A DNA stretch of 64,000 nt from JBPOFY01 sp049889815 (GTDB lineage Bacteria; Verrucomicrobiota; Verrucomicrobiia; Opitutales; Coraliomargaritaceae), in NCBI GenBank assembly GCA_049889815.1, contig JBMHCR010000012.1:4441-68440 (forward strand), in the 5' to 3' direction. The first letter of the stretch is position 1. Each line of letters starts with the position of its first letter. Made by a program: the position numbers and the translations under genes. The notes beneath the pieces were generated by a model. That model did no database searches. It saw nothing but the letters and a program-made list of their open reading frames with translations, and had not been told where the DNA came from. Below, in pieces: positions 52,526-64,000 of this stretch.

Positions 52526-53014
52526 TTATTCTGACGCTTTAGCTGCCGCTTCGGCAGCTTCTTTCGATTTGGGGTTCACATATTTCGGGGAATTGAACAC
52601 TCCGAAATCAGCTCCGCCTTGGATCCATTTGCGAATGATCTCAGTCTCTTCGTTGGTCAATGGGTCGCCACTACTTGGCATAATGTCGTCGTGGTCTTCC
52701 GGTAGAATCGTAAGTGTGTAGAGTGTGCTGTCCTGCGGTGAGTAGGGAGCAATCACTGCTACCGGCCAGCCCTCGTCGTCTTCGTATCCGTTCATGATGT
52801 GTTCGGGAGTGTCGAGGCGTAAGCCACCCTTTGGATTCTTGATTCTCCCGCGGGTTGTTTTGTAGGGCGCTCCGTGGCAGCGTAGGCAGTTGTCACGAAG
52901 GATCGGGTAAACGTCTGATGAGAAACGCAGCGCACGCTCGAATTCGTCAGCTTGAGTCGAACTGCTGAGAGCAAGGAGTGATGTGAGGAACAATGTCTTT
53001 GAGCATTTCTTCAT
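52526..53014 (-). CDS. Secreted c-type cytochrome domain protein (PSCyt1-like)
   Basis: 162 aa with a signal peptide (ends S-S-S-T-Q-A-D). One haem c motif C-L-R-C-H-G is followed by K-G-G-L-R-L-D-T, and the likely axial Met lies in D-I-M-P-S-S-G-D-P-L-T. This is the C-type cytochrome domain found in Planctomycetes/Verrucomicrobia. It is a single domain with a short C-terminal tail rich in Ala, Glu and Lys. It could pass electrons from a periplasmic sugar dehydrogenase to the respiratory chain. It sits between two Gfo/Idh/MocA genes on the opposite strand, so a link is suggested only by position. Confidence 0.85.
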   Translation of the reverse strand: MKKCSKTLFLTSLLALSSSTQADEFERALRFSSDVYPILRDNCLRCHGAPYKTTRGRIKNPKGGLRLDTPEHIMNGYEDDEGWPVAVIAPYSPQDSTLYTLTILPEDHDDIMPSSGDPLTNEETEIIRKWIQGGADFGVFNSPKYVNPKSKEAAEAAAKASE

Positions 53015-53216
53015 GAGAAGAAAATACGCGAATTCAATTTTCGTAGCAATCGGTCAAAAGAACGATTTAGGTTTTTTGCTTGTTGAGGCAGCATGGCTCA
53101 GATGGCCCGACCAAGATAAGGCCTTCGGTGAAGATGAGATAGGGGCTTCAGCAGAAGGCTTGCAGACTTGGTTCTCCTTGAAACAATCTATAGACGCCCC
53201 CAACTTACAGTAAGCT

Positions 53217-54545
<1,329 letters not shown>

Positions 54546-54563
54546 GGCTTTTCAGGAAAGGTA

Positions 54564-54585
54564 GCGGGCATGTCCGCATGCCCGC
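54564..54585. repeat. REP-like palindrome
   Basis: Perfect 9-bp stem GCGGGCATG / CATGCCCGC with a TCCG loop, 18 bp after the oxidoreductase stop. No U-run follows, so it is not a classic terminator. It precedes CCGTGGCTTCGTCGAAGG, which may be part of the same repeat unit. Confidence 0.55.
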
Positions 54586-54591
54586 CGTGGC

Positions 54592-54738
54592 TTCGTCGAA
54601 GGTTGGTCCCAGCGCTATTCAAATGTTTGGGTGAATGCTGGTCCTAAGCGTGTGTTGATTATCACTCGTGCGAATGATCATGAATGGAAAGCGACGACTC
54701 CAGTTCTGCAAGAGGTTTTGGGATGCGGCATCGATTGA
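54592..54738 (+). pseudogene. Hybrid ThuA remnant
   Basis: One open frame reads W-S-Q-R-Y-S-N-V-W-V-N-A-G-P-K (like the C-terminal end of ThuA proteins, compare H-A-N-I-W-V-N-E-Y-G-P-K at 9616-10416) directly followed by K-R-V-L-I-I-T-R-A-N-D-H-E-W-K (like the N-terminal strand and loop of ThuA), ending at TGA 54736. C-terminal and N-terminal pieces are thus joined with the middle lost. No start codon is usable. It is the remainder of one or two deleted ThuA genes beside the Gfo/Idh/MocA genes. Confidence 0.6.
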
Positions 54739-54791
54739 CTTTCAATTAGTGAAGCGTGACTAGCAATTTCCTAAAAAAGGGTTTCGTAAAG

Positions 54792-54813
54792 GTGTGGATA
54801 TTCTACACTTTTT
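54792..54813 (+). terminator. Probable Rho-independent terminator
   Basis: Stem GTGTGGA / TCTACAC (54792-54798 and 54802-54808, one G-U pair) with loop TAT, followed by TTTTT. It lies between the ThuA remnant and the next Gfo/Idh/MocA gene, in a 345-bp gap that otherwise holds only the REP-like hairpin and the remnant. Confidence 0.5.
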
Positions 54814-54890
54814 GGTGGGTCTCTGACATCTACTGAAATAGCATCTTTATGTTAATTTTTGACGCTAAAATACCTAACTAAACCCTATTT

Positions 54891-56246
54891 ATGAATCGTA
54901 GAAACTTCTGTAAAACCGCAACTGTCGCCGGAGTGGGCTTCTGGGCAGCACCAAACTTTTCTATTGGTCAGCCGGGTCAATCCGCGAATGCCAAGGTCAA
55001 TATCGGCTGGATCGGCGTTGGTGGCATCGGTCAATACGGTCTGCGTCGCAGTTTGGGGGAGAACATCGTAGCACTGTGCGATGTCGATTGGCGCGCGAAT
55101 CCCGGCGGCTATGAAAAACGTGCGGCGTTGAAGCACGCACAAATGGCGCCCAAGGCGGAGCGCTTTATCGATTTTCGTAAGATGTTCGATAAGATGGGGG
55201 ATGAAATCGATGCCGTCGCGATTTCGACACCGGACCACACACATTTTTCGATTGCGATGGAGGCGATGCGTCGTGGCAAACACGTGATGGTGCAGAAGCC
55301 GCTCGCGCATAACATTCACCAAGTGAGAACCCTTCAAGCAGCAGCCAAGAAGTATCAGGTGAAGACCGTAATGGGCAATCAGGGGCATTGCTTCGAGGGT
55401 GCGCACCGTATTGTCGAATGGTATCGAAAGGGCATTCTCGGCGACGTCGAAGAAGTGCATTGCTGGACAGACCGTCCGCGGATGCCATGGTTTACCTTTG
55501 AGCCACTGCCCGTTGAGACCGCACCCGTGCCCGAAGGTGTCGATTGGGACCTGTGGCAGGGGCCGGTCGCCGAGTGCGAATATAGTGAAGACTATATGCC
55601 GCTGCGATGGCGCGCTTATTGGAAGTATGGTTGCGGTGCATTGGGAGATATCGGTTGCCACACGTTGGACGTGCCGTTCTGGGCGTTGGATCTGGGCTAT
55701 CCGGACACGGTCGAAATCGCCGAGATGGATCGTTGGGAGAACAGCGATTATACACCACGCGGTGCGCATGTGATTTATCATTTCCCTGCCAAGGGTGACC
55801 GCAAGGCCGTGAAGGTGCATTGGTATGAGGGTAAATATCGCCCGGAGCTGCTGGAAGGTATGACCGAGCTACCGCCGAACGGCATGTATATGAAGGGCAG
55901 TAAGGAAACGGTTTACCATGAAGACATGCGTGCGCAGTCGCCGCGCTTATGGCCCTCCGAGCGCATGCTTGAGTATCGCGATATCATTAAAGAAAAGACC
56001 ATCCCGCGCTCACATTCCGGTGATCCACATACCGATCTGTGGGCTGCTATCCGAGGTGAGATCGATGAGTGTGGTTCCAACTTCGAATATGCCGCGCCGC
56101 TCACTGAAATGGTGCTGCTCGGAAGTATGGCGATCCGCGCGAATGAGACCATCACCTGGAATCCTGAAACCATGGAATGCTCCAGCGCTCTCGCTCAGCA
56201 GTGGGTGAAGGAACCCGTTCGCGAGGGTTGGGAATATACCTTATAG
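54891..56246 (+). CDS. Tat-exported Gfo/Idh/MocA family oxidoreductase
   Basis: 451 aa. Signal M-N-R-R-N-F-C-K-T-A-T-V-A-G-V-G-F, a twin-arginine type with Asn in place of the usual Asp/Ser after the arginines. Rossmann motifs I-G-W-I-G-V-G-G-I-G, V-A-L-C-D-V-D, I-S-T-P-D-H-T-H and V-Q-K-P-L-A-H-N (E-K-P reads Q-K-P). C-terminal block L-G-D-I-G-C-H-T-L-D-V-P. It begins the second plus-strand run and is followed after 1 bp by the beta-helix gene. The Q-K-P change deserves a check since the Lys is the conserved part. Confidence 0.87.
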   Translation: MNRRNFCKTATVAGVGFWAAPNFSIGQPGQSANAKVNIGWIGVGGIGQYGLRRSLGENIVALCDVDWRANPGGYEKRAALKHAQMAPKAERFIDFRKMFDKMGDEIDAVAISTPDHTHFSIAMEAMRRGKHVMVQKPLAHNIHQVRTLQAAAKKYQVKTVMGNQGHCFEGAHRIVEWYRKGILGDVEEVHCWTDRPRMPWFTFEPLPVETAPVPEGVDWDLWQGPVAECEYSEDYMPLRWRAYWKYGCGALGDIGCHTLDVPFWALDLGYPDTVEIAEMDRWENSDYTPRGAHVIYHFPAKGDRKAVKVHWYEGKYRPELLEGMTELPPNGMYMKGSKETVYHEDMRAQSPRLWPSERMLEYRDIIKEKTIPRSHSGDPHTDLWAAIRGEIDECGSNFEYAAPLTEMVLLGSMAIRANETITWNPETMECSSALAQQWVKEPVREGWEYTL

Positions 56247-56247
56247 C

Positions 56248-57600
56248 ATGAGGAATTTGCTCTTAGCTCTGTTACTTGTCTGCTTATCTACGTTATCGGC
56301 TGATAGTGCGAAGCCTTTACAGCCGATCAACGAACTGGTGGTAAGCGCGGAGCGTAGTGCCACCGTTGAAGTGCTGACCGATCAAGGTAAGTTTGCTTAT
56401 CATCTCGATAATACCGGGCAGCGTGATGTTTCGAAAGCCTTGCAGGAGATTTTCGATCGCATAGCTGCGCTCGAAGATGTATCGGCGACGTTCAAGTTTT
56501 TGCCGGGAGTTTATTTGATCGATGCACCGATTGATGTGCGACTCGTCAGTGTTGAATTGAAAGGCCATGGGCATGGGGGACTCGATGTGCATGGCATGTG
56601 TCTGAAGAGTGGCACTATTTTTCAGTTCGGTAAAAACACCGGACCGAACTGCATCACCTTTCATCGGGCTACGCATTCGAAATCGTTCCCGGCGGGCGAA
56701 ACTCCCTGGAACAATAAGAATAGTAAGGTCGCCGTTCGCGATATGACCTTCGTTGGGTATAACAACACCGGAGTGGATACCGATAGCGGATACAGTCGCT
56801 TTCGAAAGGATGAACCGAACTTTCGCGGCTTGAATTGGTGGCCTGCAGAAGGGCGTTATGAGGATGTCGAAGCGGAAGGGCAGCGCGCGCTGGTTTTTGC
56901 CAAAGGTTGGAAGAACGAACTGCTGCGCGTAAATAGCTGCTACTTCACGGATCTGTATGTAGGGATTGATGCACCGTATTGTGATGTTGCATACATCACG
57001 GATAACTGGTTCGCGCAGTTGGTGTATGGCATTCGTATCCAAGCCAGTGCAGTGCTGACAATTGAAAATAATTGCTTCGCTGATCTGGAGACTGGAGTGA
57101 TCATTCGAAAAACCAAAGCGTCGACGCTGAATGATAATAGTTTCGCTTACGTGAGTAAGTGCTTCGAGTTGTATGAGATCAAGGAATCAACCGTGAACGG
57201 CAACACCTTGACGAATTGGAATCGATCCACAGGTGCGGCTGCTTTCGGAGCGTTTGTGCATGTGGGTTCCTCGAAAAATCTAGTGATGAATGATAACAGC
57301 ATCAATCAGGAGATCGATTCCCGTGCGAAGACACGAACCATTGATGCGGAGCTGAATGGACGTGCCTTTATCAATATTGAGAACTCTGAAAACTTCATGT
57401 TCGCCAACAACGTGGTGAATACCATTCAGACCCAAACAGTGGTGCGTTTACACAATGTGAAAGGTTCGGCGGTGATAGATAACATTATTACTTTTTCGGA
57501 AGGTGGCAATGCAGTGGCGCAGACGGGGGAGTGCTCTGATAATTTTTATCGACCTTTTAATCCTGAAGAATCTGCACCCTTGGATATGTATGTGGAGTAG
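56248..57600 (+). CDS. Secreted right-handed beta-helix protein (putative polysaccharide-active)
   Basis: 450 aa with a signal peptide (ends L-S-A-D-S-A). After an N-terminal domain the sequence has beta-helix coils with repeated asparagines (I-E-N-N-C-F-A-D-L, L-N-D-N-S-F-A-Y-V, V-N-G-N-T-L-T-N, V-M-N-D-N-S-I, M-F-A-N-N-V-V), as in pectate-lyase-type, GH28, GH82 and NosD-like folds. The family cannot be fixed from sequence. A lyase or glycosidase acting on the polymer is likely given the context. It lies 1 bp after the oxidoreductase gene and overlaps the next sulfatase by 11 bp. Confidence 0.75.
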   Translation: MRNLLLALLLVCLSTLSADSAKPLQPINELVVSAERSATVEVLTDQGKFAYHLDNTGQRDVSKALQEIFDRIAALEDVSATFKFLPGVYLIDAPIDVRLVSVELKGHGHGGLDVHGMCLKSGTIFQFGKNTGPNCITFHRATHSKSFPAGETPWNNKNSKVAVRDMTFVGYNNTGVDTDSGYSRFRKDEPNFRGLNWWPAEGRYEDVEAEGQRALVFAKGWKNELLRVNSCYFTDLYVGIDAPYCDVAYITDNWFAQLVYGIRIQASAVLTIENNCFADLETGVIIRKTKASTLNDNSFAYVSKCFELYEIKESTVNGNTLTNWNRSTGAAAFGAFVHVGSSKNLVMNDNSINQEIDSRAKTRTIDAELNGRAFINIENSENFMFANNVVNTIQTQTVVRLHNVKGSAVIDNIITFSEGGNAVAQTGECSDNFYRPFNPEESAPLDMYVE

Positions 57601-59026
57601 ATCTTATACGGCTTCGCTCTTGTTGATTACTTTATCGGTGCTGCAGGTCAGTGCGGAGCAAAAGTATAATATCCTGTTTTTGCTTTCGGACGATCATGCT
57701 TATGACGCGCTCGGTTTGATGAGTGACGGTTATGTTCAGACGCCGACAATGGATACATTGGCGTCAGAAGGGGTTTATTTTGAGCGAGCGTATAATATGG
57801 GTGCGTGGAGCGGGGCAGTTTGTGTCGCTAGTCGAACCATGCTTAATAGTGGTAAGTCGCTCTGGAATGCACAGCGACTCGCATGGAGCAATGAACTCGG
57901 CAACCAGATCTCATGGTCGCAACGAATGAAGGCTGTAGGCTACACGACCTATTTTACGGGCAAGTGGCATGTTAAGGGGTATGATCCTACTGATTTATTT
58001 GATCGATGCGGGACGGTTCGCCCGGGGATGCCGGCCACAAGGAGAGAGGGTAGTAATGAGAGAATCGATACGAATCGCCCGATAGAGGGGCAGGAAGATA
58101 CCTGGTCGGCAAGTGATCTTTCGCTTAAAGGCTATTGGCTCGGTGGTAAGCACTGGTCCGAAGTTACCGCTGATGAAGCGATCGATTTTCTAAGTGACTA
58201 TTCTGCGACCGATCAAGAGAAGCCGTTCTTTGCTTACGTGGCTTTCAATGCACCGCACGACCCGCGTCAGTCGCCACAGGAATATCTGGATCGATACCCT
58301 GTAGACTCGGTTCCGTTGCCGAAGAGCTTCATGCCATCTTACCCATACACGAAAGATATTGGTATCTGGAATGTTCGAGCCGAGTTTCTTGCACCCCGAC
58401 CGCGCACGGAATTTGCCATTCGAATCCACCGACGGGAGTATTATGCTTTGATCAGTCATATGGATGATCAACTGGGTCGTATCATTGATGCACTAAAGGA
58501 GCAGGGACTGTATGAGAATACAGTCATTATCTATACTGCGGATCACGGGCTGAGTTTGGGCAATCACAGTTTTTTAGCGAAGCAGAGTATGTATGACCAC
58601 AGTCTCGCATCGCCGTTTATCATCGCGGGTCCTGATATTCCGAAGGGCGTGCGAAGTCAGCAGCGTATTTATATTCAGGATGTGGTGCCGACCACGCTTG
58701 AGCTAGCGGGTATGTCTGAATCCGACTTTGCGGACGTTGAATTCGAGAGCCTGCTTCCATTGGATAAGAGTGGGAACAGTGGACACACGGCTCCGATTAT
58801 TGGCGGCTATAAGGATTTTAGTCGCTGCGTCATTCAGGGTGAGTGGAAGCTGATCTACTATAGAGATGTAGATCAGATTCGCTTATTCAATTTAGAGAAA
58901 GATCCGCATGAGCTTACGGATTTTGCGGAGAATCCTGAAAACAAAGAAATTATACATAAGCTGCTAAGTGTTTTGAAAGAGCAGCAGGAGAAACTTGGAG
59001 ATTATTTGGAGGTCTCAAACAATTAG
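57590..59026 (+). CDS. Secreted sulfatase with atypical C-V-A-S-R active-site motif
   Basis: 478 aa from the ATG at 57590, inside the end of the preceding gene (11-bp overlap). This start gives a good signal peptide (A-S-L-L-L-I-T-L-S-V, ending V-S-A-E). Core Y-N-I-L-F-L-L-S-D-D-H, Cys78 in C-V-A-S-R-T-M-L, T-G-K-W-H-V-K-G, A-P-H-D-P-R and T-A-D-H-G-L-S-L-G. Position +2 after the Cys is Ala where nine other sulfatases here have Pro. The C-x-[PA]-S-R motif is still within what formylglycine-generating enzymes accept. The D-H-G and A-P-H-D-P-R pattern resembles the 32760 sulfatase. Confidence 0.88.
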   Translation: MWSRSYTASLLLITLSVLQVSAEQKYNILFLLSDDHAYDALGLMSDGYVQTPTMDTLASEGVYFERAYNMGAWSGAVCVASRTMLNSGKSLWNAQRLAWSNELGNQISWSQRMKAVGYTTYFTGKWHVKGYDPTDLFDRCGTVRPGMPATRREGSNERIDTNRPIEGQEDTWSASDLSLKGYWLGGKHWSEVTADEAIDFLSDYSATDQEKPFFAYVAFNAPHDPRQSPQEYLDRYPVDSVPLPKSFMPSYPYTKDIGIWNVRAEFLAPRPRTEFAIRIHRREYYALISHMDDQLGRIIDALKEQGLYENTVIIYTADHGLSLGNHSFLAKQSMYDHSLASPFIIAGPDIPKGVRSQQRIYIQDVVPTTLELAGMSESDFADVEFESLLPLDKSGNSGHTAPIIGGYKDFSRCVIQGEWKLIYYRDVDQIRLFNLEKDPHELTDFAENPENKEIIHKLLSVLKEQQEKLGDYLEVSNN

Positions 59027-59037
59027 TAAAAAGTTGT

Positions 59038-60657
59038 ATGCTGAGATTTTCAAGCAAGTCAATTTTAGCAATTGCGCTCATGCTGCTGTTTGTCACGCAG
59101 CTCAGGGCTACGCGCCCGAACATTTTATTCATCATGTGCGACGATCATGCGACGACTGCGGTGGGCGCGTATGGTAAGCGTTTGGCGTCGCTCAACCCGA
59201 CGCCGAATCTGGATCGGCTGGCGCGTGAGGGTATGGTTTTCGAAAACGTCTTTTGTGTGAACTCGATCTGCACACCGAGTCGCGCATCGATCATGACGGG
59301 GCAGTATTCGCATCGGAACGGGATCTACGATCTTTATGATTCGCTGTCTGCGGAGCAGAGCTACCTTTCGAAAGAAATGAAGCAAGCAGGCTATGAGACT
59401 GCAGTGATCGGGAAGTGGCACTTGAAGGAAGATCCTGCATTTTTTGACTACTATGCGGTGTTGCCGGGGCAGGGGAAATACTTCGATCCGATCTTCAATG
59501 TTAGTGAAGGCGGAACACCAGAAAGTGTTCGCTATGACAGCACACTGACTAAATCCGTCCCGGTGATTCACACCAAGGGCCATTCCTCGGATGTGATTAC
59601 GGACCTCTCATTGGATTGGTTGGAGAATGGTCGCGATAAGTCGAAACCCTTTTTCCTCATGCATCACTTCAAGGCGCCGCACGATTGGTTTCAATATGCA
59701 CCACGCTACGAAAGCTATTTGGCAGATGTAGAGATCCCCGAGCCTGAGACTTTGTATGATCAACCTGATCCGAAATTCGGCTCTTTGGCAACTCGTGGCA
59801 AAGGTTCGAGCATTTCCGGTCGCACCCGAAAGGGCTACGCGAATACCTGGCGCAAACAAATCGCACATATGACAGGTGGCCGTGAGTTATCCGAGAAGGA
59901 ACGCACGCACTATGCTTATCAAATGTATCTCAAGAAATACCTGCGTTGCGTGAAGGGCATCGATGATAATACACAGCGTCTTCTGGACTATCTTGAACAG
60001 AACGAGCTCATGGATAATACGGTGATCATCTACACCAGTGATCAGGGTATGTTTCTGGGGGAACACGATTTTATCGACAAACGCTGGATGTATGAGGAGT
60101 CCATTCACATGCCGTTCATCGTTCATTGCCCGCCCATTGTCAAAGCGGGCGCACGTAATGACTGGCTGATCAACAACACCGATTTCGCACCGACCTTGTT
60201 GGAGCTGGCGGGAGTATCAACGCCTGACTACATGCAGGGTGACAGCTTTGCTAGCGCGTTGAGTGGAGCCGCGGAACCGGCTGATTGGAGGCAATCGACG
60301 TATTATCGCTACTGGATGCACATGGCGCATCATTACAACCCCGCGCATTTTGGGCTTCGGACTAAACGGCATAAGTTGATTTTCTACTACGGAACGGACT
60401 ACAAGTCGGTTCATAATGGCAACGAAGTCACCGAGTATGGCGGCAATCGTTTCGGAGAGGATACAATCGTCGCGTGGGAGTTTTATGACCTCGAGCGAGA
60501 TCCACAGGAGACTCAGAATCAGTATTATAATCCTGAATACAAAGAGGTCATTAATCAATTGAAGCAGGAGTTAGCGACTGGGCGGCATTTCATAGGCGAT
60601 ACGGACGAAGCTTTTCCGAAGATTAAACGCATTATAGAGGAGAAATGGAATCGCTAG
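59038..60657 (+). CDS. Secreted sulfatase (type I, formylglycine)
   Basis: 539 aa with a signal peptide (I-A-L-M-L-L-F-V-T-Q-L-R-A). Core P-N-I-L-F-I-M-C-D-D-H-A-T-T-A, with Cys78 in I-C-T-P-S-R-A-S, I-G-K-W-H-L-K, K-A-P-H-D-W-F and T-S-D-Q-G-M-F-L-G-E-H. The T-S-D-Q-G in place of D-N-G or D-H-G is seen in a branch of heparan/mucin-type sulfatases. It starts 11 bp after the previous sulfatase and is followed by another after 28 bp. Confidence 0.92.
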   Translation: MLRFSSKSILAIALMLLFVTQLRATRPNILFIMCDDHATTAVGAYGKRLASLNPTPNLDRLAREGMVFENVFCVNSICTPSRASIMTGQYSHRNGIYDLYDSLSAEQSYLSKEMKQAGYETAVIGKWHLKEDPAFFDYYAVLPGQGKYFDPIFNVSEGGTPESVRYDSTLTKSVPVIHTKGHSSDVITDLSLDWLENGRDKSKPFFLMHHFKAPHDWFQYAPRYESYLADVEIPEPETLYDQPDPKFGSLATRGKGSSISGRTRKGYANTWRKQIAHMTGGRELSEKERTHYAYQMYLKKYLRCVKGIDDNTQRLLDYLEQNELMDNTVIIYTSDQGMFLGEHDFIDKRWMYEESIHMPFIVHCPPIVKAGARNDWLINNTDFAPTLLELAGVSTPDYMQGDSFASALSGAAEPADWRQSTYYRYWMHMAHHYNPAHFGLRTKRHKLIFYYGTDYKSVHNGNEVTEYGGNRFGEDTIVAWEFYDLERDPQETQNQYYNPEYKEVINQLKQELATGRHFIGDTDEAFPKIKRIIEEKWNR

Positions 60658-60685
60658 TTGCGGTTGTGAAAGCATTTATAAATCC

Positions 60686-62236
<1,551 letters not shown>

Positions 62237-62300
62237 ATGATTCTGAATGAAAAATGGATATTCGGTTGCTGATTATATAGTTTAAATTCAAAACATACTT

Positions 62301-64000
<1,700 letters not shown>

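Noticed and set aside
54885..55820. Minus-strand ORF of about 311 codons opposite the 54891 oxidoreductase
   Set aside because: Antisense shadow of a Gfo/Idh/MocA gene with His/Arg-rich composition and no domain.

Overview
The window looks like a chromosomal segment of a marine, polysaccharide-degrading member of the Verrucomicrobiota, most likely Opitutae/Puniceicoccales (Coraliomargarita/Lentimonas-like). This placement is inference. It rests on repeated C-type sulfatases, Tat-exported Gfo/Idh/MocA oxidoreductases, ThuA-like proteins, a PSCyt1-type cytochrome c domain, general lack of strong Shine-Dalgarno sites, and housekeeping genes of a Gram-negative bacterium.

Region 1 (1-7409) is mostly minus-strand housekeeping. 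It holds four type II secretion pseudopilins (gspG-H-I-J order, the last cut by the left edge), then a tight operon reading leftward: Agl23/GT39-like membrane glycosyltransferase, apbE, xth, thiL, tsaE. A family 2 glycosyltransferase is divergent from it.

Region 2 (7419-14088) is a first small sugar cluster. A DNA-binding-domain-only AraC protein is divergent from a TIM-barrel sugar isomerase/epimerase, two secreted ThuA-like proteins, a Tat-exported Gfo/Idh/MocA dehydrogenase and a secreted DUF3500 protein. A convergent MFS transporter follows. The set fits extracytoplasmic oxidation of glycosides to keto-sugars followed by uptake.

Region 3 (14326-32531) is housekeeping: nadA, hrpA, rpmB, a MidA-type methyltransferase, an S41 protease, tsaD, a nucleotidyltransferase gene pair, ligA (lacking its four zinc cysteines), an ABM-domain protein, a quinone-oxidoreductase-like dehydrogenase, parC-like topoisomerase IV A and GTP-type pckG. 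The gaps between these genes carry repeats and decayed ORFs.

Region 4 (32760-64000, running off the right edge) is a large sulfated-polysaccharide utilisation locus. It has ten formylglycine-type (cysteine) sulfatases, a GH50-type beta-agarase-like lipoprotein, a large secreted FN3/beta-propeller putative glycosidase, a right-handed beta-helix protein, a PhoD-like phosphatase, four Gfo/Idh/MocA proteins (three Tat-type, one cytosolic), a small secreted protein of unknown fold and a PSCyt1-type cytochrome. The last sulfatase is fused to a second beta-propeller glycosidase-like domain. The GH50 protein points to a sulfated red-algal galactan (agar/porphyran-like) as substrate. Most sulfatases carry signal peptides, so desulfation and depolymerisation would occur in the periplasm or outside the cell. 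No SusC/SusD pair and no sulfatase-maturation enzyme lies in the window.

Several short palindromic or repeated elements sit between the genes: a TTAATCTTACTC family, two MITE-like inverted repeats and a REP-like hairpin. One repeat of the CCTTCGACAAGCTCAGG type is read in frame as the linker of a sulfatase. A hybrid ThuA remnant lies between two Gfo/Idh/MocA genes. No rRNA, tRNA or CRISPR was seen.
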